Source of the DNA: Anodontia alba
Lineage: Eukaryota; Mollusca; Bivalvia; Lucinida; Lucinidae
Length of the DNA: 64,000 nt
Assembly (NCBI GenBank): GCA_964016985.1
Contig: OZ024827.1
Coordinates: 22,771,275 to 22,835,274, forward strand
Direction of reading: 5' to 3'
Position 1 is the stretch's first letter, and every line of letters begins with the position of its first letter. The position numbers and the translations under genes were made by a program. The notes beneath the pieces are model-generated. The model did not search any database, was not told where the DNA came from, and worked only from the letters and a program-made list of their open reading frames with translations. Below, one piece after another: positions 36,701-47,471 of the stretch.

Positions 36701-37762
36701 TCCAGCTTATTTATTATTGCTTAATCTTATCAATACGGTAAGATTTAGCCAAACTATGACCGTCTTACAGTTTGCTGCGATCAACCTTATTCTTATCTCT
36801 CTTATTCTCTGTCAAACTCTTAAGTTATGATGTTGACAGTTTATTCTTTATTATTTTGTCAGGACATCAAACGCTTTTATATGTCTATGACAAAACTAAT
36901 TATCAATGGTCTAGGTTGTTTTTTCTTCCCAGCAGTTATATGCAAACTCTGTATTATTTTATTGCTTGACTAAAATTTCGTAATACAATTAGTCTAGCAA
37001 TAGTTTTAACCATTATGTTTGTCTATACCTTTTTCTTCTGATGGATAACTTAGTTATAGTTAAGTTAACTCCATCTACTTTTATTATCTCCCCTTCTTTA
37101 ATTTGATCAAAAGGAAATAATTACATATTATGGTTATTTTAAGTCTGTGTCTGTTCATCGGAAACTGTCCTGTCGCTCCAATTAACAGAATCTAATTAGT
37201 TTATAATTCTAATAGCTTAGACTATTACAATTACATAGCTTCACATATCTAGAATTTTATCCAAAATATCTACATATGTCAGTTATCTATAGGAAACTCC
37301 ACCGAGTAGACTTTTCCTTATTTATTCAAGACCCTACATAGACTACTTAGAGTGTATGGTCTTGGCTTTTTGTTTTACAAATTTTGTTTTGAAAATATTT
37401 CTATATTCCTAGCTTACTTTGCGATGGAATATTTATGTTATGTCTCAATGACTCCCTTTTCTTTTTGAAGCCAATTGTTGTTTCCCAAAAAGAAAAAAAG
37501 GGGGGGGGGTGGGCGGGGGGGCCAATGTTAGGTCTCTGAGACTTAAGAACTGGCTTCCTCTAGAGTCTACTATTATATATAAGGTTGTTAGATCATAACA
37601 CCTTAAAGATATGCTATTTTGTGAATCTAGATCATTCTTTCTATTAAATATAGAATTAGAATGTATCTGATTCCTTTGAGTTTCCTGAGTCTTAACCAGA
37701 AGTGGTGAGATATTATTGGTGTTAGAATTAGGAGAGCACCTCCCTCCTATTCTGCAAATTCT

Positions 37763-37858
37763 AGCACATTATCTATAGGTTAATGTATTATGAAGTTAAA
37801 ATGAAGTTTTTTAAAAGTAAAACATATTTTAACGAGTAATACTTAACCTATAGATAAT
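37763..37858 (-). repeat. Internal complementary region of copy B
   Basis: GCACATTATCTATAGGTTAA-TGTATTATGAAGTT is the inverse of the left end 31986-32020. It is fused to AAAATGAAGTTTTTTAAAAG ... TAACCTATAGATAAT, the inverse of the right end 38065-38126. The fusion point equals a right-end/left-end circle junction. It lies about 60 bp inside the right inverted repeat. Confidence 0.9.
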
Positions 37859-37920
37859 CAATTATCTCCCTCCGCCCACCCTCGCTTATCTCTCCTAATT
37901 GTGTCTATTGTTTTACACAT

Positions 37921-38081
37921 AAAAGAAACTGTCACGTGGTCAATTGAGCGGGAAGAGTTACGTCACACAGGTAACTGCCTAAGAGACCTTCTGGTTTAAG
38001 ACTTTAATTAACGACTGAAAGGTCGTTTTTTCTGTGGAAGGTGTGAAAACAGAAGAGAATAGCACATTATCTATAGGTTAA
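37921..38081 (-). repeat. Right 161-bp inverted terminal repeat of copy B
   Basis: Starts AAAAGAAACTGTCACGTGG and ends GCACATTATCTATAGGTTAA; inverse of 32003-32163 with very few differences. Confidence 0.9.
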
Positions 38082-38213
38082 GTATTACTCGTTAAAATAT
38101 GTTTTACTTTTAAAAAACTTCATTTTTCTATCACCGTGTTATTCGTTGATAATATCGTCAGTGCTCTTTGCGTCAAGCCACTGTTTCATTACTATGCATG
38201 ACTGCATTTGACT

Positions 38214-39615
38214 TCAAGTAGTGACGCGCCGATATGGTTTGACATTAATTTTACCTTGTGCTAGTGTTTTGTTATAAGGCGACAGCGAGGGCCCCGACTC
38301 GGATCCCCTGTTGGTGCCTTGTTCTACTAGAGGGACTTTGAGGTCTGGATTCTTGCAAAGGCAGTTGGGCTCAGAGGAATTTTGTTCTTCCTTTTCTTCT
38401 AGACGCCTACACCTAGGACAGTGATTACAAGGTATTCGAGACAATCCTTCACAATTGCCATGTAACTGGCCAGCGTGATGTTGGATATCAAAGTTATATG
38501 TTGACAATACTTCTATCCATCAGCTTATTTGTCCTTCTGGGTTCTTAAAAGTTGTTAATAGCCAGCGGAGTGCAGAATGATCAGTGCGTATTATGAACTT
38601 GGTGCCGTACAGATAATGATGATAATGTTTCACGGCAGTCACCACCGCTAGGAGTTCTCTACGCGTCACGCAATAATTTTGTTCTGCTGTAGTTAAGCTC
38701 TTACTGAAATAGGATATCACACGCTCGACCCCATCTTGTTTCTGGGATAGTACGGCTCCCATACCATAACTACTACAATCGCAGTCAAGCGTATATTGTG
38801 CATCATTTTGTGGATATCCCAGGATGGGTGCAGAAGTAAGGGCGTTCTTCAGTTGATTGAATGACTGATTACATTCAGCGGTCCAAACAAAGGCATTTTG
38901 TTTTTCTGTAAGTTTGTGTAATGGCCTCGCGATGCCACAAAAAGATTTACAAAACTTTCTGTAATTGGATGCTGTTCCCAAAAAGGAGCATAACTCGTGA
39001 ACATTGCGCGGAATGGGCCATTCTTTCACTGCTTGAATTTTCGCAGGATCTGTACACACTCCGGACTCAGACACTATATGACCCAGAAAAGACACTCATT
39101 GCTGAAAAAGACTGGTCTTGCTGGGTGCAAGTTTTAGACCCGCTTCGCGAATACGACCAAAAATTTCATCTAATCGACGCATATGTTCCTCTGCAGTCTT
39201 CGAGAAGCATATTATATCATCGACATAAATCAAAACAGGTTGACCAATGTAACCCTGCCAAGATCAGTTCCATGAGGCGTTCAAATGTGGCACCCGAATT
39301 ACATAAGCCATAGGGCATAACTTTGAAATTATAAAGGCCATCAGCAGTGACGAATGCAGTTTTGTCTTGATCATCCGGGTGGACACTGAGTTGCCAGTAA
39401 CCTGAAGACAAGTCCATTACACTGAAATATTTGTTCCCTCCGAGCGCGTCCAAGGAGTCGTCGATCCTCGGCAAAGGGAAACTATCCTTACAGGTTACTT
39501 CGTTAAGTTTGCGATAATCGACACAGAAGCGGTACGACGAATCCTTCTTTTTCACCAAAGTAATGGGTGAGCTCCATGGAGATTTACTAGGTGCGATTAA
39601 GTCTTGCTCTAACAT
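38214..39615 (-). pseudogene. Reverse transcriptase and RNase H of the retrotransposon
   Basis: RT shows SPWSSPITLVKKKD, FCVDYRKLNEVT, KYFSVMDLSSGYWQL and VMPYGLCNSG. After a frameshift near 39240 comes the YVDD box, then a TGA near 39097, then FLGHIVSESG, YTLDCDCSSYGMGAVL, YFSKSL and RRELLAVV of RNase H and IRTDHSALRWLL. Another stop near 38518 precedes a Cys-rich tail (CNHCPRC). Clearly Ty3/Gypsy-type; three or more disabling changes. Confidence 0.9.
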
Positions 39616-39744
39616 TCGCTTAATTTCAGCACTAGCGGCTTCACGTTTTAAGAGTGGCAGTCTTCGTGGTGCTTGCTTTATCGGGGGGTTGTTCGCTGTA
39701 TTAATACGGTGCTCTATGAGATTGCAGCGGCCAACGTCCCCTTT

Positions 39745-40679
39745 CTATTTAGAAAATGCATCTGCATGCTTCACAAGCAACGAACTAAGTGCCTCAGCTT
39801 CAGCCTCGGACAATAGGGTTTTTGATGATTCAAAGAGATCTTTAAGGTTATTTGGAATGGAAGCATGCTCGTCAGACACTGAAGCCAAATGACCATATAT
39901 TGGAGTATAACGCTTATTTTTGATTGTCTCACATTTTTGCGAAGGCCTTATATCTTCGCTTACATCACCGTTTTGTGTGTCACTATACATGTCAACCATG
40001 ACAATTATGAACTGGTTCACATTTTGCTGCTAGTGTACCCGAGTAAATTTTCTGAGGGTCGCTTGACATATTTGCAAGACGCAATGGAAGCTCCCCTGTT
40101 TTAACATGAACTAAAGATTTAGCTACTAGAATTCCCCTCTCTGAAAGCCTAGAACCAGCGGGTTCCACAATTGCCTGATCTAAATTCACTGAACCCTTTT
40201 TAATTTTTCCCCGTACAACAATTTCACTATTGGGCGGTACTGTTACAGTTTCACTCAGTGTTACACGAAACACTGAGGGGAGTTCGCTTTCCAGTTCACA
40301 TTGTAACTTGTCTCCATTTAGGACCAAAGAACCATCTCTGACATTGATGTTTACTGCATTTTCATACAAAAAGTCATAACCTAATACACCAGCGACATCT
40401 ATGTCAGCTATGACCATCTTTTGTGGTATTAGCTGACCGTTAAAGAGAAAGGGGATAACAGAACATCCATGAGTAGATTTAAGGGCCCCGTCTCCCATCC
40501 CTAGTTTTAATTTATAGGGCTCCAGAGTTGGTCTGTGCTGTTTAGGTATAGCGTACTACTTGTCTGGATGAAGAATGGAGAGTGTTGACCCTGTGTCAAC
40601 TAAACATTTGACGTTCACTCCATAAACATTACTAGTCAAAAACAAAGAATCATTAACAGGCGAATTACATCCCTTTTTT
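39745..40679 (-). pseudogene. Aspartic protease and linker of the retrotransposon
   Basis: CLVDTGSTLSILHPDK (active-site DTG) is followed by a stop, then VLGYDFLYENAVNINV (flap/second-half motif) in the next frame segment 39992-40498. A linker with LFESSKTLLSEAEAEALSSL (39745-40020) leads to RT. The protease start is cut at 40680 by a pearl-like element. Confidence 0.8.
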
Positions 40680-42682
40680 ATCGCACCTGCTTGTAGCAGG
40701 GTGCGATATAGGCGTCCGATTTTCTGTCCGTCCGTCCATCCGTCTGTCAGTCCGTCCGTCCGTCTGTCAACATTTATGTCGACGTTCGACATTTATGTCA
40801 AAGTTAGTATTCTAATCAACTACAAGACTAAACAACTATCAAACCTTGCATGAAACATCTCCCTGACCTCCTTACTTTGCAACATAGGCGTCCGCTTTTC
40901 CGTATGTCTGTCCATTCGTTCGTCCGTCTGTCAACATTTATGTCGAAGTTCGACATTTATGTCAAAGTTAGTATTTTAATCAACTACAAGACTAAACAAC
41001 CATCAAACCTTGCATGAAACATCTCCCTGACCTCCCGACTTTGCGACATAGGTGCCAACTTTTCCATTCGTCTGTCTGTTCGTCTGTCCGTCTCTTAACA
41101 GTTCTGTTATGTCAAAGTTCAATCATTTATGTCAAAGTTAGTATTCTAATCAACTACAAGACTAAACAACCATCAAACCTTGTATGAAATATCTCCCTGA
41201 CCTCCTGACTTTGCGACATAGGTGCCCGCTTTTCCATTCGTCTGTCCGTTCGTCCGTCCGTCTGTCTCTTAACAGTTCTGTTATGTCGAAGTTCGACATT
41301 TACGTCAAAGTTAGTACTCTAATCAACTACAATTCTACAACAACCATCATACCTTGCATGACACATCTCCCTGACCTCCTGACTTGGCAGATATGTTGAC
41401 CCAATGACCTTGACCTATATTTTGCGCTCCATTGACTTTGACACAATTTACATTGACGTTCCAGATCTTCTCAACTATAAGATGTACAACTACCAAACCT
41501 TGCATAGTGCTTCTCCTAGATGTACAGACTTGGCAGGTACCTTGACCCGGTGACCTTGACCTGTATTTTGCACTCCAGTGACTTTGGCATATTTTGCGTC
41601 GATGTTCGATATCTCCTCAACTATAAGGCCTACAACCATCAAACCTTGCAAAGTGCGTCTTCTCAATGTACTGACTTAGCAGATACCTTGACTTGGTGAC
41701 CTTGACCTATATTTTGGCTGCAGTGACTTTTGACATAATTTACGTCAACATTCCAGATCTCCTCAAGTGTAAGACCTCTAGCCACCAAACCTTGCATAGT
41801 GCTTCTCCTATATGTACTGACTTGGCAGGTATCTTGACCCGATGACCTTGACCTATATTTTGTGCTCCAGTGCCTTTTATACATTTTACGTCAACGTTTA
41901 ATATCTCCTCAACTATAAGGCCTACAACCATCAAACCTTGCATAGTGCTTCTCCTCAATGTATGGACTCTGCAGGTACCTTGACTGGGTGACCTTGACCT
42001 ATATTTCACGCTCCATTGACTTTTACACCTTTTACGTCACCCTTATATATGTCCTGAACTGTAAGGCCTTCAACCACCAAACCTTATATAGCACTTCTTC
42101 TCGATGTACTTACTCGGCAGGTACCTTGACCTGGTGACCTTGACCTATATTGTGCACTCCAGTGACTTTGACACATTTTATATTGATGTTCGGTATCTCC
42201 TCAAATATAAGACCTACAACCACTAAACCTTGCATAGTGCTTCACCTCATTGCACTGGCTTGGCAGGTACCTTGACCCAGTGACCTTGACCTATATTTGA
42301 CACATTTTACGTTAATGTTTGATAACTCCTCAACTATAAGGCCTGCAACCACCATACCTTGCATTGTGCTTCTCCTTGATGTACTGAATTAGCAGGTACC
42401 TTGACCCGTGACCTTGACCTATATTTCATGCTCCAGTGACTTTTGCACATTTTAGGTCAACGTTCCATTATCATTGGGCTGTATGATACGAAAAGTCAAT
42501 GCTGAAGATATAGCCATTAGAGGGAATGGGACTGGCGTGGAATATATGTGCCCCACTAGGCACTTTGTCTACATTTTTTTCAACCCAGTTTTCCAAGTAA
42601 GCACTGCTAAGAATGAAATAAACTTATTTAATAACCACATTCTGATTGTGGCTCCTGTGACTTTTGCGCCAGCAGGTGCGAT
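40680..42682. mobile_element. Pearl-like tandem-core element inserted in the protease region
   Basis: The left end ATCGCACCTGCTTG is mirrored by GCAGGTGCGAT at 42672-42682, and the left end also folds on itself (TCGCACC...GGGTGCGA). A GTCC/CTGT microsatellite is followed by four ~165-bp cores (ATCAACTACAAGACTAAACA) and then about eight ~140-bp cores (GGTGACCTTGACCTATATTT). GTGCCCCACTAGGCACTTTG near 42550 is the same hairpin end as at 16640, so two related elements may be compounded here. Confidence 0.75.
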
Positions 42683-44045
42683 GACGCCTTCCGCGGAATT
42701 CTTGTATTAAGAGTTATGGACCCTTGCGGACTGAAAGCTAACTCATGGCCCTCTGAGTCAGCTAGCACCCATTTTCCAAATAATTGCCTTCCTGCATATT
42801 CTGGTTCCCCTTACCCTGCTTAGGCCTTAATTCATTTAACTCCACCCGATGGTTTGCATATTTCTGTAGATTGCTGCGCCTTGTTTCGCAGTCTCTAATA
42901 AGGTGGTCACTGGAGTTGCAATAGTAACAAGCCCGAACACCATTATTTTGAAGGTTTTTCTTCTGATAACAATCTTTCTCAAAATGACCCAGGCGTTTGC
43001 AAAAATAACATTGTTTACGCCGACTATTGACATTCGCACCCCTATTTTGGCCACCTACTGAACCCCTATCTTGGCCATTGCCTTCATTAACACCAAGAGC
43101 CAAGTCCTGCCTTTGAGTACCAAATGTCCTGACATCTCCATAATGACCACGCCTACCCTTCTGAAATGCCTCATACTCAAGCCCAAGTTTCAACGCATCT
43201 TCAACCGAATGGGGTTTCCCTTGGAGCACTGCCCACTCCAAATCATGGTCATTTAACGCATCGATAAAACAATCTTTTGATAACTGTTCCCTTACGTCTG
43301 CAGTAGCAGAGGGATAAGCAAGCCTTATTAGTTTCCTTATGTCCTGGGCTAGTTCAACTATTGGCTCCCCTTTGCGCCTTACACACGACTTAAGTTTTGC
43401 ACGGTACAACTCTGATTGCTGGACAGGTTCAAACCTGGCTGCAAGGGCCGAAGTAAGAGATATGAAATTTGTCCTCTGTTCTTGACTTAAGTCGCCCAAT
43501 ACACCCTGTGCCGTTCCCCTTAGATGAATTCCTAACTGCAAAGCTTTATCATAGTCACTCCAGTGATAATTGTCTGCAATCAGATTGAACTGGATGAGAT
43601 AGTCAGACCAGCTTCCTGTTCCATCATAAGTTCCAGGTTTCATTCCCTTAGTATTCTGCGCACCCGTATAACCCTGATCCCTTAACCCTTGTCCTGCTGA
43701 ATAAATTAAGAAGCCACACCCATTTCTAATTTTCAGCCAATCAGATTACTTGATCCCAACTATTGCTATAAATTCACATACTTAATGGCAAACAGTGCAG
43801 ATCCAGATCAGTTGGCTTCTTCAGAAGCCAACTGATCTGGATCTACACTGTTTACAAAGGCAGGGTATATCCAGGTTCAGCAGGACAAGGGTTAAGAACC
43901 TTGGCAACCCATAATTTCCAGTTGATCCCTGCAAATCGTGAATAGAGAACAGATTTCTACTGGCCTCAAAAGTACTACTTCTAATAGCTGTGCTGACAGA
44001 AGGAATGGTATACAAGTTTGACTGACTCATTATTCCACTCCTCAT
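42683..44045 (-). pseudogene. Gag of the retrotransposon, split by a MITE
   Basis: The main frame, 42762-43643, begins with a capsid-like region (SWSDYLIQFNLIADNYHW, DKALQLGIHLRG, FIDALNDHDLEWAVLQGKP) and ends with two CCHC zinc knuckles, CYFCKRLGHFEKDC and CYYCNSSDHLIRDC. The N-terminal part is at 43896-44045 (MSQSNLYTIPSVS). The MITE at 43686-43891 separates them. Bases 42683-42761 link to the protease region. Confidence 0.85.
43686..43891. mobile_element. piggyBac-like MITE in gag with TTAA duplication
   Basis: CCCTTGTCCTGCTGAATAAA and TTCAGCAGGACAAGGG are the inverted ends; TTAA stands at 43682-43685 and 43892-43895. Inner palindrome AGATCAGTTGGCTTC-TTC-AGAAGCCAACTGATCT. The CCC start and TTAA target fit the piggyBac superfamily. 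Confidence 0.92.
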
Positions 44046-44122
44046 TCTAAAAGTGCCAGAGTTACTAGCATATCCAAAAGGTGGTAAAAATACTTAAAAA
44101 AAAAACAATTAAAAGAAAATCC

Positions 44123-44139
44123 CTTTACCGCTGTCACCA
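44123..44139 (-). promoter_or_regulatory. Primer-binding-site candidate of the retrotransposon
   Basis: One base inside the 5' LTR the minus strand reads TGGTGACAGCGGTAAAG, with the usual TGG start. I could not assign the primer tRNA. Confidence 0.7.
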
Positions 44140-44140
44140 G

Positions 44141-45290
44141 TGTAATGCTTTTCGCTCTTCCTTGCGCCTGCTGGCACAAAAGCGATATGCAGTCAGTGCC
44201 GTAGTTCTAGATTGGCCAGTAGGATTGTTGAGGGTCTAAGTGTCTACTACAAATGCGCAGCCTTTGACTTGGCAAAGCCCATGTATTTATCACTAAATTA
44301 TAGGGGAAGTAAAATGCGCCAGCCGGTCAATTGGCAAAGCCCATATAGGGGATGTGATCTAGCGATGGCACGCTCCAAGTCCCTTAATACAGACCATTGA
44401 CAGTTGACAAGTAGAATGAAGGCAAATAATTTTAATACTCTTCCAAGGGCTGAAATTGTTTTGGAAAGTCTTTACTTGTTGGACTATTATAATGGAACAT
44501 CAGACAACCCAACTTAGTCTCAACGTGGGAGGGATGGATTCAGCTTGCCTCAATACCAGACAGACAGGATAAGCAAACACACATGTGAATGTCAATATTC
44601 CTGAATTAATTAGCCACGCATGTTACTAAAATTATAATCATGTCGCAAGACAGCCGAAAACCGGTGCAGTAAATACGCTAAAAACAGTAAATGATTGAAA
44701 ATAGATCAAAGTCAATAAAGATTAATTAAAGAACTTAAAATAAATTGCATAGCGGTCCAAAGCTAAAAGAGTGTTTTCTAGGTAAAACACGGAAATAAAA
44801 CGTAACAATTTTAGGTGTCCGGTCTAAAACCCCATCGTATTTATTTTTGTATGTTTACACGGGAACAACAACAGCTAAAGACTCACTTTTGTCAGAATTT
44901 TCTAAAGAACGTTCAGCAGACAAGACAGGAATGAATTTTAGGTTTGAAAGAACCACCAATGACCTTTTTGGTACTTTCGGTAAAAATCTTGCGACGTGAT
45001 TGGCTGAAATTTACCAAAATGGTAAATACGGTAAAAGCCATTACCAAAACGGTAAGTATTCCAACGGAATAACAAAATACCGTACTTACCATAAAGTTAA
45101 AAATACTAACGTCTTACTAAAAATAGAATCCGATGTGAAGGTAAGCCCAACACCCCACCCACTATCAATAAACTAAATATACATGGCCTGGACATTTGAT
45201 AACTTACATGGGCCCCATGCATAATACCATTGTATCAGAGGCCATGCAGGAGGCCCTAATAAATTGACATATAGCCCCAGATTCATAACA
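44141..45290 (-). repeat. 5' LTR (right copy), 1150 bp
   Basis: Same sequence as 25249-26457 apart from a few indels and scattered substitutions; the high similarity implies a fairly recent insertion compared with the decayed pol frames. It would hold the promoter for the minus-strand transcript. Confidence 0.9.
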
Positions 45291-45294
45291 CAAC

Positions 45295-45500
45295 CACAAT
45301 CTTTACAGCAGCGATGTTAGCCTTGGTTACAGAGGTTTTAGGCCTTCCAGGATGGGCATCATCTTTAACAGAAAATTTCCCAACTTTAAAAGCTTTAACC
45401 CACCGAAAAACTGCATGCATTGATATAATCTAAGGTCCATATATACCACACAATTCATTAAGTATCTGCCTTGAATCTATATTAAGCCTAATGCGGCATT
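45295..45500 (-). pseudogene. Mariner-type transposase, N-terminal part, separated from its C-terminus by 20 kb
   Basis: The minus strand reads RLNIDSRQILNELCGIYGP, a stop, then MHAVFRWVKAFKVGKF and HPGRPKTSVTKANIAAVKI, the helix-turn-helix half of a mariner transposase. The frame runs into the CAAC duplication and resumes in frame at 25248. The element's 5' end and inverted repeat are missing; the sequence stops about 20 bp before exon 6. Confidence 0.85.
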
Positions 45501-45520
45501 TAATATAATTTCTTTTGCAG

Positions 45521-45696
45521 ATGTGTTGCTGGAGTCTTTCAAGAAGTATGTTGAGCGGTGTTTGAACATGGGAGCCCTCAGTCTGAACCACCTGGATCGT
45601 ATTGAAGAGAAACTCTTAGAAGACTCTGGTTTTGATGTTTTCCATGCTATGGGCTATGGCAGGTTTTTGGAATTCCTACTACGGGAAGCAAAACAG
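45521..45696 (+). CDS. Exon 6 of NO VEIN-like gene
   Basis: Acceptor TTTCTTTTGCAG, donor AAACAG/GTGATT. The two leading bases complete a GAT codon with the G of exon 5, giving D-VLLESFKKYVERCL, then LSLNHLDRIEEKLL and FDVFHAMGYGRFLEFLLRE. The aromatic GYGRFLEFL block resembles the 'LGYGDFFMFLEKH'-type block I recall from NOV proteins. Phase 1 in, phase 0 out. The exon lies only about 20 bp from the truncated end of a mariner pseudogene. Confidence 0.8.
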
Positions 45697-46248
45697 GTGA
45701 TTTATTTGGTGCTACTTGAGAAAAATGAAAGCATCCAGGTTGCCGAGCGGTTAGTTGTTCAAAGCATTGTTAGCTAAATGAGCTTGTTAATGACAAACTC
45801 ATTAACTGTTGTAGCTAAGGTATTTTCAAATACATTGATATTTTTGCCACAAAAATGTGAGTAGTATTGCAAAAGCTACTCATATTTTGTCAGCAAATAT
45901 AAAATCAATATATTTGCCATAGTTTGAGATAGAAATTTAAACTTCATTTTAGCTAGTAACTTTGTTAGGTTTTTAACAAGAGAGCCCCTTAGCTAACAAC
46001 TTTGGTAAGTTTTGGACAACTGGGCCCATGACTTCGGATCATGAGGTTCTGGCTTTGAATCCCACTAGAGGTGGCTGCAGATCTAGGGATCGCACATATG
46101 ACTGCAAATCCAGGGATCACAAGTACAGATCCCAGCTTAGCCACATAATTTTCATGGAGTTTGATCATTAAATCATTTCTGCATTCAGTCGCTTCCTTCA
46201 GCTCTTTCAAGAAGGGCAGTTATCATTTTCTGGTGAAAATACACCACA
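45697..46248. repeat. Intron 6: MITE with GGGCCC ends and SINE-like pieces
   Basis: 45754-46027 carries GTTGTTCAAAGCATTGTTAG and ends ACAACTGGGCCC, with GAGTAGTATTGCAAAAGCTAC in the core (related intact copies at 50275 and 51176). 46028-46220 contains a B-box-like CTTTGAATCCCACTAG and is probably SINE-derived. Confidence 0.7.
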
Positions 46249-46685
46249 ATTTCTTTATAACACTATCGTTGGGGCCCATAAAATAAACTGTGTTAGTTAA
46301 ACAACGGTGTTATATCCAAACAAAAATGTATAGATTATATTAAAAAATTACCATTTATGGTATTTTTTCAATATAATCTATACATTTTTATGCCCCCGCA
46401 TCGGATGATGCCGGGGGCATATAGTGTTTCAGTTTTCCGTATGTGGGTACGTGCTTACGAATGTACATCCGTCTGTACCAATGTGTGTATGTACGTACCT
46501 GATCCTGTTAGACTCAGGTTAAGGCATTTGTACCAGGTAGAATTTTGCAGTTTTATAGTCAGGTGCCCCACAGCGGGGCATCCATGTACTATGGGCACAT
46601 TTCTAGTTGGGATCCATCTTTGAATCATGTTATATCCAAAATCGTGTTATAATGAACTGTGTAATAAAGAGGTCATAGTGTATTT
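46249..46685. mobile_element. MITE (ACACCACAA family) split by a short pearl-like element
   Basis: MITE halves are at 46249-46390 and 46617-46685. The insert 46391-46616 starts with the palindrome TGCCCCCGCATC-GGATGATGCCGGGGGCA and a GTACGT/ATCCGTCTGTAC microsatellite, and ends near CAGGTGCCCCACAGCGGGGC. Confidence 0.8.
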
Positions 46686-46689
46686 GCAC

Positions 46690-47471
46690 ACATGCTGATT
46701 AACCACTTAGACGACTAAGCCTGCCCAGGAAAAAGCGTAGTTAACTGACCAGCTCGACATGACCGTGACAGTGTTGACTAGGTCGTAAAACTCCAACTGA
46801 AACAAATAAAACACCAAATCACAACTTGAGAAACTATGCTCCCAGTGAAGACACAGACCAGCCTGCTTATTGGCTGTGTCTAATCAGAGTCTTCACTGGG
46901 AGATCTTTGGATAGCCTCATGACTATTGTAACTTCATTGCACAGAGCCTTTCATTATCATTCCTTTGAAGCAACCGGGTGACCAAGTGGTTAGTGCTCCC
47001 ACCTTTTTTTCTTTCGTGGAGATTGATGAGGTTTCGAGGCTTGAAGTCTTCTTAGTTAGAAAATCTTGTAATTATGTTTTAATGTAAAACTACCAAGTCA
47101 ATTTGACTTTATGTCACTATTTACATCAACACATCAATAAATAAATAAATATCTATTAAAAATAGATATAATTACTATTTTAGAAATCAAAACAACTTTG
47201 TAGGTCAAGAGTATTTATATAAGTGCAAAGGTATCACCAAGTCCTAGGGCACTCAGACTGACTCCAATAATAAATGAATGAATAAACAAATAATAGCTTG
47301 CCAAATCAGCATTTAGGAAACATCAAACTACAAACAACACTTTGCAGAAAATAGAAACAAGCATTCAAATAGAAAATATAAGGGTGGAGCTCAACAATAT
47401 GTTAATCCTTAGTGTAGACCCCTTTTCAAAAAGAGGACAAATCAATTTTGACAGATTTGTCTCCCCTGACA
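46690..47471. other. Intron 6: SINE tail, small palindrome, AT-rich DNA
   Basis: 46690-46815 is the tail of the SINE at 62208 (GGTTAACCACTTAGACGACT). 46850-46903 is a hairpin with CTCCCAGTGAAGAC arms. 46970-47050 is a SINE head-like fragment (GACCAAGTGGTTAGTGCTCC). The rest has no recognised feature. Confidence 0.6.

Larger units (their letters stand above)
31986..38126 (+). mobile_element. Large structured non-coding element, copy B, DIRS-like termini, inserted in pol
   Basis: It interrupts the retrotransposon between RNase H and integrase; pol text ends ATCGCAGAAAT on the left and resumes CTATCACCG on the right, at a T-run and with no clear duplication. It has inverted terminal repeats of 161 bp (32003-32163 and 37921-38081), a 17-base left and ~45-base right outer extension, and an internal block (37763-37858) complementary to the joined outer ends. 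The interior includes a CACCAGTCAACC minisatellite (32676-32880), stem-loops (32920-33760) and about 3.9 kb of AT-rich, hairpin-rich DNA. I see no RT, RNase H, methyltransferase or tyrosine recombinase ORF on either strand. Confidence 0.85.
25249..45290 (-). mobile_element. Ty3/Gypsy-type LTR retrotransposon, 20 kb with nested insertions, minus strand
   Basis: Two direct repeats of about 1.2 kb, both beginning TGT and ending ACA, flank gag, protease, RT, RNase H and integrase in Gypsy order read leftward. A 4-bp CAAC lies at 25245-25248 and 45291-45294. A polypurine tract and a primer-binding-like site are in the expected places. Insertions inside: copy B of the structured element (31986-38126), a pearl-like element (40680-42682) and a TTAA MITE (43686-43891). 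Without these the element is about 11.7 kb. All pol frames are broken, so this copy is dead as an autonomous unit. Confidence 0.9.
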
